From Diadema setosum (lineage: Eukaryota; Echinodermata; Echinoidea; Diadematoida; Diadematidae), in the NCBI GenBank assembly GCA_033980235.1, contig CM067072.1, forward strand, positions 29,486,059 to 29,550,058: a stretch of DNA of 64,000 nt, written 5' to 3'. Below the pieces are notes generated by a model that did not search any database, was not told where the DNA came from, and saw only the letters and a program-made list of their open reading frames with translations. Of the stretch, positions 1 to 11,560 are shown piece after piece. The number at the start of each line of letters is the position of its first letter. Within the stretch, counting starts at the first letter, position 1. Made by a program: the position numbers and the translations under genes.

Positions 1-921
1 GAAAAACTTCAGCAAGTTAAATCAAAGAAAAACAAAAATTACAATTAAGGACAAAGGATTTAGACCAGTCCCAATAACTTAACATGTGTCAGACCTACAT
101 GTACAGACGTTGTACTGTGCATCTTCATTGATCTAATACAATTATGTACATTGCATGTTCATACTAGAATTATGAAGATGGATAATACAGTGTACCAGTA
201 AGCTAAAAACAGTAAAATACACAACATCCTTCAAATTGGTAATTGAGTAGCAATTATGGTGACAGACAAACTAAAACAATAACTCTATAAGTCCCATAGC
301 ACAAAAAAATAAACAATCATATTCCCCTTTAAAAAACACATACAATGTACTTTGTACAGCAGGCTTGTACCCGGGTATTCAGACGTTTTAATGACTGAGA
401 TGAGGGCTTCCATATAATTTTTGTAAACTATTGAATTTGTATGGATATGTTGACTCACCTCTACTGCTTATGAATCCCCAAACAAATAGTAAAGTGCATG
501 AATCTCTCAAGCAATCTATTACAATCAAGTAATCATATGGCATTTTGTAAGGACTGCTGTTGAGCCCAGCATGAACACGATGACAAATGATATTTGTACT
601 TTCTATGATATTCTTACGACATTTGGGTGTTATTACCTTTGGGTTTGTCTTTAAGCTCTGGTTGTAATGCTGCAAAGAAACAAAATGCATTAATTTTTGC
701 CAACCTACACACTGCATTGTATCACTCCTGTTATTCTCCAAGAAAAATTGTAACAGGCAACAGCTCACAATATTTAATGATTGTTAAGTGTGCACATTGC
801 CAATGATTTAAACCTGACCAGCACATACATGTAATGAAGTCACCCTCCATATAACAGATCTTGGATTACATGAGTGTGAACCCCTGAGTTATCAGCAACT
901 GGAATTTCTCTTCATTCTTAA

Positions 922-987
922 CCCGTTGAGGACGATTTGATTTTGCCACAACGCACATTTCCCATAGATACTTGCCTGAATATACTC
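922..987 (-). mobile_element. Truncated piggyBac-like 85-bp MITE
   Basis: It begins with TTAA followed by CCCGTTGAGGACG and matches the complete copy at 1404-1488 until it is cut by the tandem duplication junction near 988. A shorter fragment lacking both ends lies at about 1152-1204. Confidence 0.7.
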
Positions 988-1403
988 GTGTACCACTCCT
1001 GTTATTCTCCAAGAAAAATTTTAACAGGCAACAGCTCACAATATTTAATGATCGTTAAGTGTGCACATTGCCAATGATTTAAACCTGACCAGCACATAAT
1101 GAAGTCACCCTCCATATAACAGATCTTGGATTACATGAGTGTGAACCCCTGATTTGATTTTGCCACAACGCGCATTTCCCATAGATACTTGCCCGAGTAT
1201 ATTCGTGTACCACTCCTGTTATTCTCCAAGAAAAATTGTAACAGGCAACAGCTCACAATATTTAATGATCGTTAAGTGTGCACATTGCCAATGATTTAAA
1301 CCTGACCAGCACATAATGAAGTCACCCTCCATATAACAGATCTTGGACTACATGAGTGTGAACCCCTGAGTTATCAGCAACTGGAATTTCTCTTCATTCT
1401 TAA

Positions 1404-1488
1404 CCCGTTGAGGACTGTTTGATTTTGCCACAACGCGCATTTCCCATAGACACTTGCCCGAGTATACTCGGGACTCGTCCTCAACGGG
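1404..1488 (-). mobile_element. piggyBac-like 85-bp MITE, copy A
   Basis: This 85-bp element begins CCCGTTGAGGAC, ends GTCCTCAACGGG and is flanked on both sides by TTAA. It contains the 16-bp palindrome CCCGAGTATACTCGGG. TTAA duplication with CCC...GGG ends is the signature of the piggyBac superfamily. The element is far too short to encode a transposase. Confidence 0.8.
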
Positions 1489-2353
1489 TTAATAACATCT
1501 ATCAAGAGCAATATGAATGCAAAGCTGTGGTTTGACATGCACAGGAGGAACTGTCCCACCATTTCATGACACATGACACACTGTGCATAATAATCAACTC
1601 CTGAACTAATTTCTACCTTAATTGTAAAAGGTCACCTGACCAACCTCTCCCCCAAAATCACAACATACAGGGAGAAAAAAATAAAACAAAGAAATAAAAC
1701 TTTATTATCACATTCTTGCTGTTGTTGTCTGGGTAGTGGAGGTCTAGTGTAATAACAGATCAAATCAAAACCCAGAATTTTTATCTAATCAAGAGGATGC
1801 AAAACATTTCATCAGGTAAACATACAACGTTCATAAACTAATAATTAGAGGCTAAAATTAATATCAGAAATTGAGAGGTTTCCTATGGCAGTGAATGGAA
1901 GATAAAATACCGAAACAGCTCTAGGGTTGGGGTCAAGAATATGACTATTTGAAAGAACTCCTGATAAAACCAGAACATGGTTTGGATTAAAATATGATGC
2001 ATTGGGTAAACGTTTTGTTAATTAGCAGAGTATGTGTATACAATAGGTATTACTGCACTTCTATATACTATTCTTAAGAATCTGTTTATCCTTGGAAACA
2101 GATCGTGAGATGTCCCTCACTTATTGCAAACACCGATTTCTCCTCAACCTCAGTGATCACATTATTTTTATTCTGACTATAGTACTACATGTACATGCAG
2201 ATAGATCCCTTGTCTGTTCTTGGCGATAAATTAAGTTTTGTCAGTGGCATTCATCGAGGTATCTTCCCAAGTTGCATGTACCCTTGATCAGTTTCTTCTT
2301 CAATTTAATTTTCATCTTCATTAAATTAATCAATCAATGTAATCTTGCATTAA

Positions 2354-2733
2354 AGGGATAGTATAGTATTGGTGGAGATGTGGATTAGGCTTTAAACTAT
2401 TTGCAAGATACCAGAAACTACTTATGAAATAATGCAGAGCATACTGTTCTAAGAGGAATTCAAAGTTTATTAGATAAATATCAGTTTTGAAATGGCTGAG
2501 ATATCCAAAACCAAAGAAAAACAAAGCAATCCTAATGAAAAGCGGGTCCCACCTTTTATTGGATTGCTCTGTTTAGGATATCTCAACCATTTCAAAACCA
2601 ATATTCATCAAATAAACATTGAATCCCTCTTGGAATTACATGCTCTGTCATATTTAATGAGAGGTTTCTCATTATCTCGCCAAAAAATATCAAAAACCTG
2701 AAATCAGGTCTCGACCAGAACTATACGATCCCT
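2354..2733. mobile_element. Palindromic Kolobok-like MITE, family K2, copy 1
   Basis: A 380-bp element with long terminal inverted repeats that start TTAA-AGGGATAGTATAG. The 3' target copy has decayed to CTAA. It pairs with itself around a centre near 2540 and matches the 380-bp copy at 41977-42356. Small reading frames inside it are by-products of the inverted repeat. Confidence 0.75.
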
Positions 2734-3083
2734 CTAAATCACATTCCTGTCTAATTGCCACTGCCCATTAGACCAATTTCTCTGCTTGAAGTGACTTGGA
2801 TTTTTACATTTTAGTTATAAACAATATCTCCCCATCAAATTATATCTGCCTATCTAACCATTCTCTTTGTTTTGTTTTGTTTTTTTCTAAATATGTATGT
2901 TAGCAAAACTCACTTGGTTGGGATGGGAAGAGAAAAAATGTAAAAGAGACAGAGAAAGAGAGAAAATGATACCTTGCTGTAAGATATGCACTCTTTCCTA
3001 TGGGAAAGAAAGCATAAGTGAAGAGATGTGAGTTTGTGGATGACAAAGAAAAGAGGACTGAGCGAGAGCAAAGGTCAACTTAC

Positions 3084-3214
3084 CTGGATCGATAGCAGCC
3101 TGAATGAGAGCCTGGGCATCTCGGACCTGTTTCATGGTCTCTGCCAGCTCACGCTGGATGGCCTCCTGGGTCTTTGCTGGGGGCTTCACAATGGCGTTGT
3201 TGGAATGGTTTATC
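3084..3214 (-). CDS. SREK1: SREK1-like coding exon 6 (last in window)
   Basis: It encodes INHSNNAIVKPPAKTQEAIQ, then a helix ELAETMKQVRDAQALIQAAI that follows RRM2 in SREK1. It ends in phase 1 at donor gtaagt, so at least one more coding exon lies to the left, outside the window. Confidence 0.94.
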
Positions 3215-6200
3215 CTGCAACAAAACATTTGAGCCAATTTCATTAGCAACCAAGAGTCGAAATTGAATTAGCCAATGAACAGGAGCTCATGATGAATACA
3301 TTTTACTTCTCCATTTGGATTGAAAATTTACAATTTCAGTTTTCCCATTTTTTACTTCTGTGACACTAATGCTTATGATTTTATTGCTCATGATAAAGCT
3401 GCAGATATATAGTAACTACATTTTTGCTGCTTTTTTAAAATCGGCTTCTTCACCATCTACAGTGAATACAATTCAGTGAGAAACAGAGCACCCATCAAGA
3501 TACTCTTATAGCACTTGCTGGGGCCAACAAAGTTTTTTGATAGTCAAGTACCAAGAGAAAAAATTCCTTTTCATTTCATTTTGCACTTTTATTTCTAATT
3601 TGCCCCAGCCTAGTGAACTTGTGAGATGTTTGAATATCATTTACCATGCACATACATTCTAGATTTACATTGATGACATTGCCGCAGGTAATACAGACTC
3701 CAGCTCTTGCACTTCCAAGGCCATTTTCTCAAAATCTCCCGCTCTCCCACATGACTTTGAATTTCTCTGCATTGGCTGTGTGTCTCCCACTTTAGATGTA
3801 TTTTCTCCCACTGCAAATTTAGTTTTCTCCTGCCAAACTTTATTTTTGTCATATATGTTCAAAATAAGGCTAAGATATAGCACTAGACAGCATCTACAAC
3901 CCTCTATATTCCATGGCCTTAATGGCCCTGGAACCTACACGGGATGTTAACTTCAAGCTCATGATCTGTGATATGGGCACATATTATTGTGCGCATGTTT
4001 GTGTGATCAGAGTCTCTAGTTTGCTAGGAGGTTAAGATGGGAGGATCTCCTGTTTAAGAGACGCTTTGGTTTGGAGTCTCTGATAATAAGCACTGACAGA
4101 GATGAAGAGAACATACACAAGTAGCATTGACTCACATTACTTGGAGGTACATTCCAGAATAGAAACTTACTTGATTGGTCTTCCAGCAAACATGACTCCA
4201 TTGTAGGTGAGGGCTTTGACAACAGAGTTCTGGTCGGTGAACTCGACGAAGGCGAACCTCGTCGGCTGCGTCTCATCCCCTGCCATGCGCACGTACTTCA
4301 CCTCACCAACTTGCTGGAAGAAGGTGAGTAGCTGCTCAGCCGTCACCGTCTGCACAAAATATCACAAATTTCAAAATGAGAAAGAAATGGATTTGAGAAA
4401 CATGGGAAACTTCTTGGACTCTAAGATAACATCAAGAGATCTACTGTAGTAGGACAAACTCATGGAATCTCTAGGGTGCCAAGTTCTTCAAATATCAACA
4501 AACTACATACATAGCATTTGGGTTTATTGCCACTTGGTCTAATATCGGATGGTCTACTTCCCTGTTCGTTTGACACCACTACGGCTAAACTCATTTGGTC
4601 TACTATCAATTCCGTCTAATGCCTGTTTGGTCTAATCCTCACATAGTCTAATGTCCAGTTTGGCTAATCATCATTTTATATAATGTTCAGATGGTCTAAT
4701 TGCAATTTTGACTCCTTGGATTCTTTTCCATTTTGTCTAATAAACTGCATTAGACGAAATGGGCATAGTGTAGCCCATCTGGAAGTAGACCAACAGGTAA
4801 TGAGACTAGGTGGCAATTGGACTAAATGGTCATTAGACGAACTGCTTGTAGAAGACACAGGATTAGACCATGTGGGTTGAGACTAAATGGCTGTTAGACA
4901 AAGTAGGAGTAGTCCAAGTGATAGATCACCTCGGATTTGGATCTGCATGATACTTCAGGCACACACATTAACATCACTTCAGATTACTGTCATCTAATGA
5001 CTCCCCTCTCCAGTCAGGATAATTTAAATGATATAAGCATGTTTCATGACATTCAAATTCTGTAGAAATCAAATGGAAACTGAGAGGAAATCCACCATCC
5101 TCTTGGTCTTTGTTCCTTCTAACTACAGAAGTTTGCGCTGAGGATGCAAAGAAAATCATGCCCAAGTCCATGTCCAGATAATAGAGAGTCCAGAAAAATG
5201 ACGGCTGGATCGTTAAACCCAGGTCAGAGTATATGCACATTACTTTTTCTACTCATTCCTCTTGGCATGGCAAAAAAAAGAAAAAGAAAAAGGGGGGGGG
5301 TAGGTTACAGTCTAAAAATGAGGAGACAATACTCAGACGTTCCACTTTTTCTTTTTCTTGAGTGAAAGGCCCAAACTCACCGCAGAATCCAGGTTGCCTA
5401 CGTAGATCGTTCGTCGGATCTCCTCCACCTTGGACGGGTCCACATTGTTGAGCGGGGGCGGCTGGGGAACCCCAAGGGCAGAGAAGCTGTCTCCAGCGGC
5501 GGCGGCAGCTGCAGCAACACTGGCAGCAGCCAGGGCAGCGGGAGGCTGGATGTGTGTAGAATGACAACAATGGAAAGTATGAGGAACTTATACTGTTACT
5601 ACAAAGTTCTCAGTCCCAGCACTTTTCTTTCATTATACCAAGATTTTGTTATAGTTGAACAACAGAGTAATAAAGACGATAGATGACAATTTTGGGACCT
5701 ACATGTACATTGTAACTATGTTGCAACAAGAATTTTGTTGGTTTTCTATCAGGAATGCATTATAAAACCTACAAGTGAATGAAAGGCTGCATAAGTAGGT
5801 ACCAACAGATCGTAGTGAGAAAACCGTAGTATATCTCTCTATTGCACACACACACATACACCTACATTTGTATACTTCCCTCAAACATACTGTGCAAAAT
5901 TTGAGTGTACATGTAGGCACAACCTCACCATAAAATACCCTTGTCTATTGATAGGGTGATATCCCTGACTCTGCCAAAATGTATCAAGAATGAAAGCAGC
6001 ATGCTTTCTCACTGCACAGTCATCGAAATGACAGCTAAGCTGTGTCTACATTACATGAAAATCATAATGATTCCTCTTTAAACTATACAGTACCACAGAC
6101 AAACAGTACTGCACAAATATACATCAAGTATATGGAAAAGGTGGATAAACTATTGTACATGTACATTGTATGTAGACTTCTTCGACATTAGCCAACCTTC

Positions 6201-9200
6201 CATGTTCAATGAATGCCTTACCTGAGTGATTTGAGACATGAGGGGCTGTGGCGGGGTCGGGAGGAGTCCAGTCCCAGGGTTGTTCATCAAGCTCGAAATC
6301 CCACCACTGAGACCGCCCGTCAAATTGGCAACCATCTGCAGCGCCTTGCTCTCCTCTGGCATGGCACCTTCAGCAAAAAATCAAACCACAAACGGAATTA
6401 ATTATTATTATTATTATTATTATCATTATCATTGTTAATGTCATTATTATTATCATCATCATCATTATATTACTATTCTTATAATTGTTAATATTATTAT
6501 AACTTACTACGAGGCAATCATTCTGTACGTTTAAAGGGAAAGTAAACCCAAAGAGCAATGTGGATTGAGTGAAAGCAGTAATATTAATAGAGCACATCAG
6601 TGAAAATTTGAGGAAAATCGGGCAATCGATGCAAAAGTTATGAATTTTTAAAGTTTTGGTGCTGCAACTGCTGGGTAAGGAGACTACTAGAGGTTATGAC
6701 GTATGAGTGGACTACAATATAAAGAAAATAAAAAGGGAATTCAATGAAAATTCATTTTTCATGAAAATTACATATTCCATCAACTTGATAAAGACATATG
6801 TTAGGGGTAGCACTTATTTCCCCTGCTTTCTGAAAGTGGTTAGTCAAGAACTCTTTCATTTTGCTAGAAAAGTGAATTTTTGTGGAATTCCTTTTATATT
6901 TCCTTTATATTGTGGTCCTCTCATACGTCATAACCTCTAGTAGTCTCCTCATCCAGCGGTTCCAACACCAAAACTTTAAAAATTCATAACTTTTTCATCG
7001 ATTGTCCGATTTTCCTCAAATTTTCACTGATGTGTTCTACTCATGTTACTGCTTTTACTCAATCCACATTGCTCTTTGGGTTTGTCTTCCCTTTAAGCAA
7101 AGGTAGTTTAAAACGTGGAGGCTAATGATGTCAACAAACATTGATTCCAAGCATGCTCCCCTGGATTACATAATGAACAGGCAATTCAAGATCACATGAT
7201 TACCACTGAAGTTGGTCTTCCTATCTACCCAGGGGAACATCATAAGGACTTGATTCAGAATGGACAAAATATAGACCAGACACACTTTGATAAACAGTTG
7301 AAACTACAGTCATACAGCAATACTGAATCAAGGAAGTGACATTGCACTTGTGTCTGTGACTACACACAGAATGAGAAGCAATGTGTACTTAAACATAATA
7401 ACATCTCAGCTTCATAACTCGGACGGGACAAATGTAATCCCTCTTTAAATATACAACGAAGACCCAGTCAACAGTGCCAATGGCATCATAATATCCAATA
7501 TTAATATTGGAATAATATGCAAGGGTGTATGTACATGTACATTGTAATTTAGGTGATTTAAGGTTGCCTATAACTGTGAATTTAAATTTTCATACTGAGA
7601 TTACAATTACTGTACATTTACTCTCTATCAGTGAGCAATAATACAAAATTGTTTCTCCATGACAAATGGTGATTGCAACTCTTTTACAAGTACACCAAAT
7701 CTCTCCAACTGACCATCAAGGAATGGTGTGACTTGCAAGGGCCGGTCTATGAAGACTGTGTTGGTCAGGTGCTGGGCCATGCCCACGCTGGTGGGATCCT
7801 CGAAGTGCACAAAGCATATCCGTGCTGTCACTGGTAGGACAGAATCCCTTCAAAAGAGAGAGAAAAACAAAACAAAACAAAACAAATGATGGTCACATTG
7901 TACACAGAGACTTTGCATATACAGCTAAAACAATGATGGTCATTATGGCATTCATTGGGTAAAACAGCTGAAAGCTAATTCAGTCACTGAGAGTTGTTAC
8001 GCAACTTAGTTACATGTACAATATTTCAAACACCAAGAAATAGAAGGGGGCCGACATTTGCTGCACAAGAAACAAAGAATTTTGAGGTGAATCAGTACCA
8101 GTACCGAAGTTCGACCTCCCATGCCAAAATTTGACCATGCACATAAGCATAGGTTTCTACATGTAGCCAGGGGTTAAGTTTTGGAGGGCATTGTGGAGGA
8201 GTTTCGGGTGACTTATCAAAGCAAGCCACCCATAATTTGACCATTAGGCATTACTAATACTTCCAGTCAATCTAATACTTCCTCCAAAATTTGACTGCTG
8301 CCTGGTGTATATTTGTATATGGTATGTGCAAAATTGTACAATGTAAAACAGTATGCTTTTGTGTGCGGTTGAGTTTTGGCACAGGAAGTCGAACCTTAGT
8401 GCAGGTCTTTTGCAATTGCATTACAGTGTACAATGTACGTGTACACATTGTATGTGCTGTTAAAATGTACATGAAGAGTGGGTTGTTTTGAGCAACAGCA
8501 TGAAAATCAAAAACAGCAATATCAATGCTTCCCAACAACTCTTTTGGTTCAAATTTATGTGAATAAATATTGGAAACTTCATTATACAGTAAGCTATTAG
8601 AATCTAGACTCTAAATATTTCCTGTAATTTTTGGTTCAACTTGGACTGGTAGAATTCAAAACATCAAAGTGGGTACAAAAAGCAAAAGCACAAACTTTGT
8701 TAGATTAGCGCTAAAGTGACCACACAAGCGACCCCATCATGTGCGTTCACTGTACGTAGGTATTACTCAATTATACTAGAATCTAGGTCTCTCTGTGTTT
8801 AGTGTTGCTGTAAATTCCTGGTTAAACTTTACACTTTACAGCAAGCAGCACCCGGCCGGGGTTAAATTTACCGGTTACTGGTTAGTGCCCAAGTAGACTT
8901 GACGTCTGGTCCTGAACTACAGTGTTGTAGCTAGAGTGGTGGTGCATGGTGCCTACAGCAACTTTTGTTGCAATTAACGTACAGATTACTAAGCTCAACC
9001 CTACTAGGGTAGTATGGTTGAGGGGGTCTAGATATAGATATCGCGCACAAAAATTTGTGATGCTCATATTTGTAATAGAAATTATTCCACAATCGTACCT
9101 GAATTTCTCAATAAATATCACGAAAATGCAGAAAAATCACCTCCCAGAATCTCCTGATGATACGATGACGGAGTAGTGCGCTGTTGCTGTTTGTATGTCG

Positions 9201-10699
9201 GACTCAATTTTATGCGTTCAATTTCTCGTGGTATGTAAAGGTCGCACAGCTGCCCTATGTAGTTTCATGAGTGAAAGTGTCTGCCCCTCTGCGGCTGTAA
9301 CGTGATTCGGCTTTCATAGAATAACGATCGATCGAACAAATTACGAATTCTATCGGCTACGAATGAGACAAGCGAGACGACACGTCTCTAGGCTACAACA
9401 TCCTTAAAACAGATTTTAAGCTAAGGTAGGTAAATTACAAGGTAAAAAATTGGAAATTTAGTGAAAAATTTGTTCGAAATCAAAATTTCTTACCTGCTTC
9501 CTTCTCATGTTCAGCAGTTGTCAGGTATGTTTATTCCATGGGCGTATTGGCAAATTTTGCACTTAGTCCTACGCATAATATCGCTTGCTATACACAGTTT
9601 CGCTATGCGTGCCATAAGTCCCTGCGCGAGATCTATTTCTAGTACCCTTACTATACTACTAGACTTGTGTATAGGCATAACAACTGCTTAACTTCTCGTC
9701 TCTTCAGCTCAAAGTCTACGTAAATTTAGAATAGATCTAACGTTACATGTTTTAATTCAGACAGTAACGACATCACTCACCATAGTTGCTCACTGACTCA
9801 GCTACAAGTTGTAGTATAGCTAATCAAATCAGTAACATTAAACAGAACACCATTAACTCCTTATGATGTGCCACATTCACACCTCCAACTCAGTCGACGG
9901 TGTGCCAACTTCGCATCGTCTATTCTGCTCAAAAGCACAAAGCCGCCCAAACGGACCGATAAATCGCCCAATGCCACACTACAGTACGATGAAAGCATTT
10001 CTCGTGATTTCATTCCTGCCACAAGTAGGAATGTCTAGACAAGTTTGATTTTATGTGGTGATTGGCTATCAAGTGGTGTTCCCTACTGGATTTGCGAATA
10101 AATTCTAAGTTTCTGGCACTATTTTTGCGTGCAAAAGTAAAATAATGCCTCTAGGCTCTAACATTTTAATAATATGGTTAATTTACCCCATGTTTACTGC
10201 ACTGGTCATTTGAAAGAAAAATGATTGTAGGCTAGATCTGTCATACAATTTACATCAAATAATTCAAAACAAAGTTTGGCATTTTCACGACAACTTTGCT
10301 CATTACATTTCCAGGGTAACAAATATCTAATTTTACTTTAACTTAACGAGAATTGAAAAGCGGATTGTTTCTCCAAGCATGGCTTCACTGGTGAGTGGTG
10401 TCTCAGAAATAATGTGGCATAAAATTTTAGGCCTAGGCCTACACTGCTACAGCCAGGGGGTTGTTTACACCATAGCACATTAAGAGTTACACTTAAATTA
10501 ATAAGTGAAATATCAGTCAGTCTTGCTCTCTAACTTGAATAGTCTAACGTTACATACCAGTTTCTGGTAAATTTACTTACTCTTTTGGGAAGAGTCGAAT
10601 GTCTTCGATTTTGCCCAGGAAGCTGAACAGAGTTCGCACCTGTTCCAGCGTCGCTGCCGACGACACATTATTTACTTGCGCCACTTTTGTTACTGCCAT
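3084..10699 (-). CDS. SREK1: SREK1-like splicing regulator, 5' part (six exons, incomplete at the left edge)
   Basis: This is the N-terminal 291 residues of a splicing regulatory glutamine/lysine-rich protein 1 orthologue, a nuclear SR-related protein that modulates splice-site choice. Coding exons are 10699-10581, 7847-7714, 6367-6222, 5545-5381, 4349-4171 and 3214-3084. Every junction is GT/AG and the phases join in frame. Residues about 5-84 form a divergent RRM-like domain and 85-175 an Ala/Pro/Gly-rich linker. Residues about 178-255 are a canonical RRM, with RNP2 IYVGNL at 180-185 and RNP1 around RFAFVEF at 219-225. The stretch KINHSNNAIVKPP directly after it is diagnostic for SREK1 rather than its paralogue SRSF11. 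The start ATG sits in a good Kozak context (AAGATGG). The C-terminal RS domain is not in the window. The gene is divergent from the TUT gene. Confidence 0.94.
3215..4170 (-). other. SREK1-like intron 5
   Basis: It contains the repeat segment at 3640-3870 that is shared, inverted, with 53340-53600. The rest shows nothing recognisable. Confidence 0.6.
3640..3870 (-). repeat. Dispersed repeat, family Y, inverted fragment
   Basis: On the minus strand this reads with blocks such as 'caggagaaaactaaattt' and 'gtgggaga' repeats. They recur in the same order at about 53400-53600. The family is unclassified. Confidence 0.6.
4171..4349 (-). CDS. SREK1: SREK1-like coding exon 5
   Basis: It encodes the core of RRM2: AEQLLTFFQQVGEVKYVRMA, then ETQPTRFAFVEF (RNP1) and NGVMFAGRPIK. 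It has an acceptor tttgtgcag and a donor gtaagt, and is very close to vertebrate SREK1. Confidence 0.95.
4350..5380 (-). other. SREK1-like intron 4
   Basis: It carries the TGGTCTAAT foldback element at 4527-4921 and an A/G-rich homopolymer stretch at 5268-5297. Nothing else is recognised. Confidence 0.6.
4527..4921. mobile_element. Foldback element built of TGGTCTAAT sub-repeats
   Basis: The left half has many spaced copies of tggtctaa or tgtctaat. The right half has the reverse complements (attagacca, attagacga). The ends are CACTTGG and CCAAGTG. The whole can fold into one imperfect hairpin centred near 4745. There is no transposase. It is probably a non-autonomous foldback repeat. Confidence 0.7.
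5381..5545 (-). CDS. SREK1: SREK1-like coding exon 4
   Basis: It encodes a polyalanine-rich stretch, then VDPSKVEEIRRTIYVGNL, which is the junction into RRM2 including its RNP2 motif. The acceptor is acatccag and the donor gtgagt. It is exactly 55 codons. Confidence 0.93.
5546..6221 (-). other. SREK1-like intron 3
   Basis: Apart from a short CA run near 5845-5860, I see nothing recognisable in it. Confidence 0.6.
6222..6367 (-). CDS. SREK1: SREK1-like coding exon 3
   Basis: It encodes AMPEESKALQMVANLTGG and a Gly/Pro/Leu-rich linker. The PEESKAL core is shared with vertebrate SREK1. The donor is gtaagg and the exon ends in phase 0. Confidence 0.9.
6398..6437. repeat. (ATT)n microsatellite
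   Basis: About 13 imperfect ATT units that grade into ATC units up to about 6470. Confidence 0.9.
6535..7092. mobile_element. Palindromic Kolobok-like MITE, family K1, copy 1
   Basis: A 558-bp element flanked by TTAA on both sides, starting AGGGAAAGTAAACCC and ending in its reverse complement. Its arms of about 170 bp share 'ttgaggaaaatcg' and 'aaaagttatgaattttt' blocks with the copies at 11908, 21504, 24749, 27262 and 47785. Confidence 0.85.
7714..7847 (-). CDS. SREK1: SREK1-like coding exon 2
   Basis: It encodes the second half of the N-terminal RRM-like domain, including RICFVHFEDP (an RNP1-like strand) and VGMAQHLTNTVFIDRPL. The acceptor is ttttgaag and the donor gtcagt. The phase 2 start completes a Glu codon. 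Confidence 0.92.
7848..10580 (-). other. SREK1-like intron 1
   Basis: A 2.7-kb intron. Apart from short AT-rich stretches and somewhat more CpG around 9300-9400, I see no repeat family or coding potential that I can name. Confidence 0.6.
10581..10699 (-). CDS. SREK1: SREK1-like coding exon 1
   Basis: It starts at ATG 10699 with A at -3 and G at +4, and reads MAVTKVAQVNNVSS. It ends with two bases of a Glu codon before the strong donor gtaagt. It carries the first strand and helix of RRM1. The transcription start upstream is not determined. Confidence 0.93.
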
Positions 10700-11560
10700 C
10701 TTGAGAAGATCGCCCCTTTCCGGTACTCTCTAAGTGGGAAAAGGGCGAAATACTCCTGCTTTGGACAGAAGAATCTCCTCGCATGCAGACCCCAAATCAC
10801 CTGTTTCAAATGTTTCTTCAGGGTGCAACTCAAGTTGAAGACGTAGTTTCAACGTTGGAGTGCACACAGTGCTCTTCTACACCGTGCATGCATTGACCTG
10901 TTAATCGCTAGCTAGCATAGCATGGATAGTGTACACAATACAATGCCAATGATAAAAGCAATCCGAAGATAGACCACTGCGGCATGGTGGCGCTTTCGCG
11001 TGGCGTCCTTTTGTATGGTAGCCTCAAAGAGCTTTTCCCCAGTACTCGTAAGTGGTGGAGAGGAGAATTAAAAATCTCTTTGGGTAGTCTTTAAACTACT
11101 CGGTACAAGTTAATTATCATGGGAGAGAGATTTTCTCACGCTCTTTATTGTTTTCTGACTTACTCTCTTTCTCTCTTTCGTTTTCCTTCTTCTAACTTTC
11201 CTTGTTGTTTTTTTTTTTAAATATAGATCTTTCTCCCTAGATATGTTTTATTAATATCCTCTCTTTTCATCTTCTTTTTTTTCTATAACTTCCTTTCATA
11301 TTTTATTCTCTTTCTTTGCTGCCAATACTTATAGCAAGTAGTTTTTTATCCTTCAGTAGTTCCAGTTGAGCATTAAATTTCTTTTGGTTTCTCTTTAGTG
11401 TAAATCAAAACAATCTATCTAGATACAGTGTACTATCAAATTTTGAAAGGAAATCTTTGCCGATAAATAACACTTCGACCAAATTTTCACCGTATTAAAG
11501 AGTATAATAGAAACAAAAAATCCGAAAGTCAGCTATAAAAGAATCCTTTCAAGATTATAA

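Larger units (their letters stand above)
718..1491. repeat. Three-copy tandem segmental duplication
   Basis: A block starting at 'cactcctgttattctcc' recurs near 722, 992 and 1208. Copies 1 and 2 both end at the same internal point of an 85-bp MITE ('tatactcg' joined to 'tgtaccactcc'). Copy 3 runs on into the complete MITE at 1404-1488, so copy 3 looks ancestral. Copy 2 also lacks about 60 bp before its MITE remnant, including that MITE's 5' end. Confidence 0.85.
1..3083 (-). other. Intron and left-edge part of the SREK1-like gene
   Basis: This stretch lies downstream of the last SREK1-like exon visible here, so it is intron sequence of a gene that continues past position 1. It holds the triplicated block at 718-1491 and a palindromic MITE at 2354-2733. 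I found no Arg/Ser-rich reading frame on the minus strand, so the RS-domain exons lie outside the window. I see nothing else recognisable in it. Confidence 0.7.
6368..7713 (-). other. SREK1-like intron 2
   Basis: It contains an (ATT)n microsatellite at about 6398-6437, a Kolobok-like palindromic MITE at 6535-7092, and otherwise unremarkable AT-rich sequence. Confidence 0.6.
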
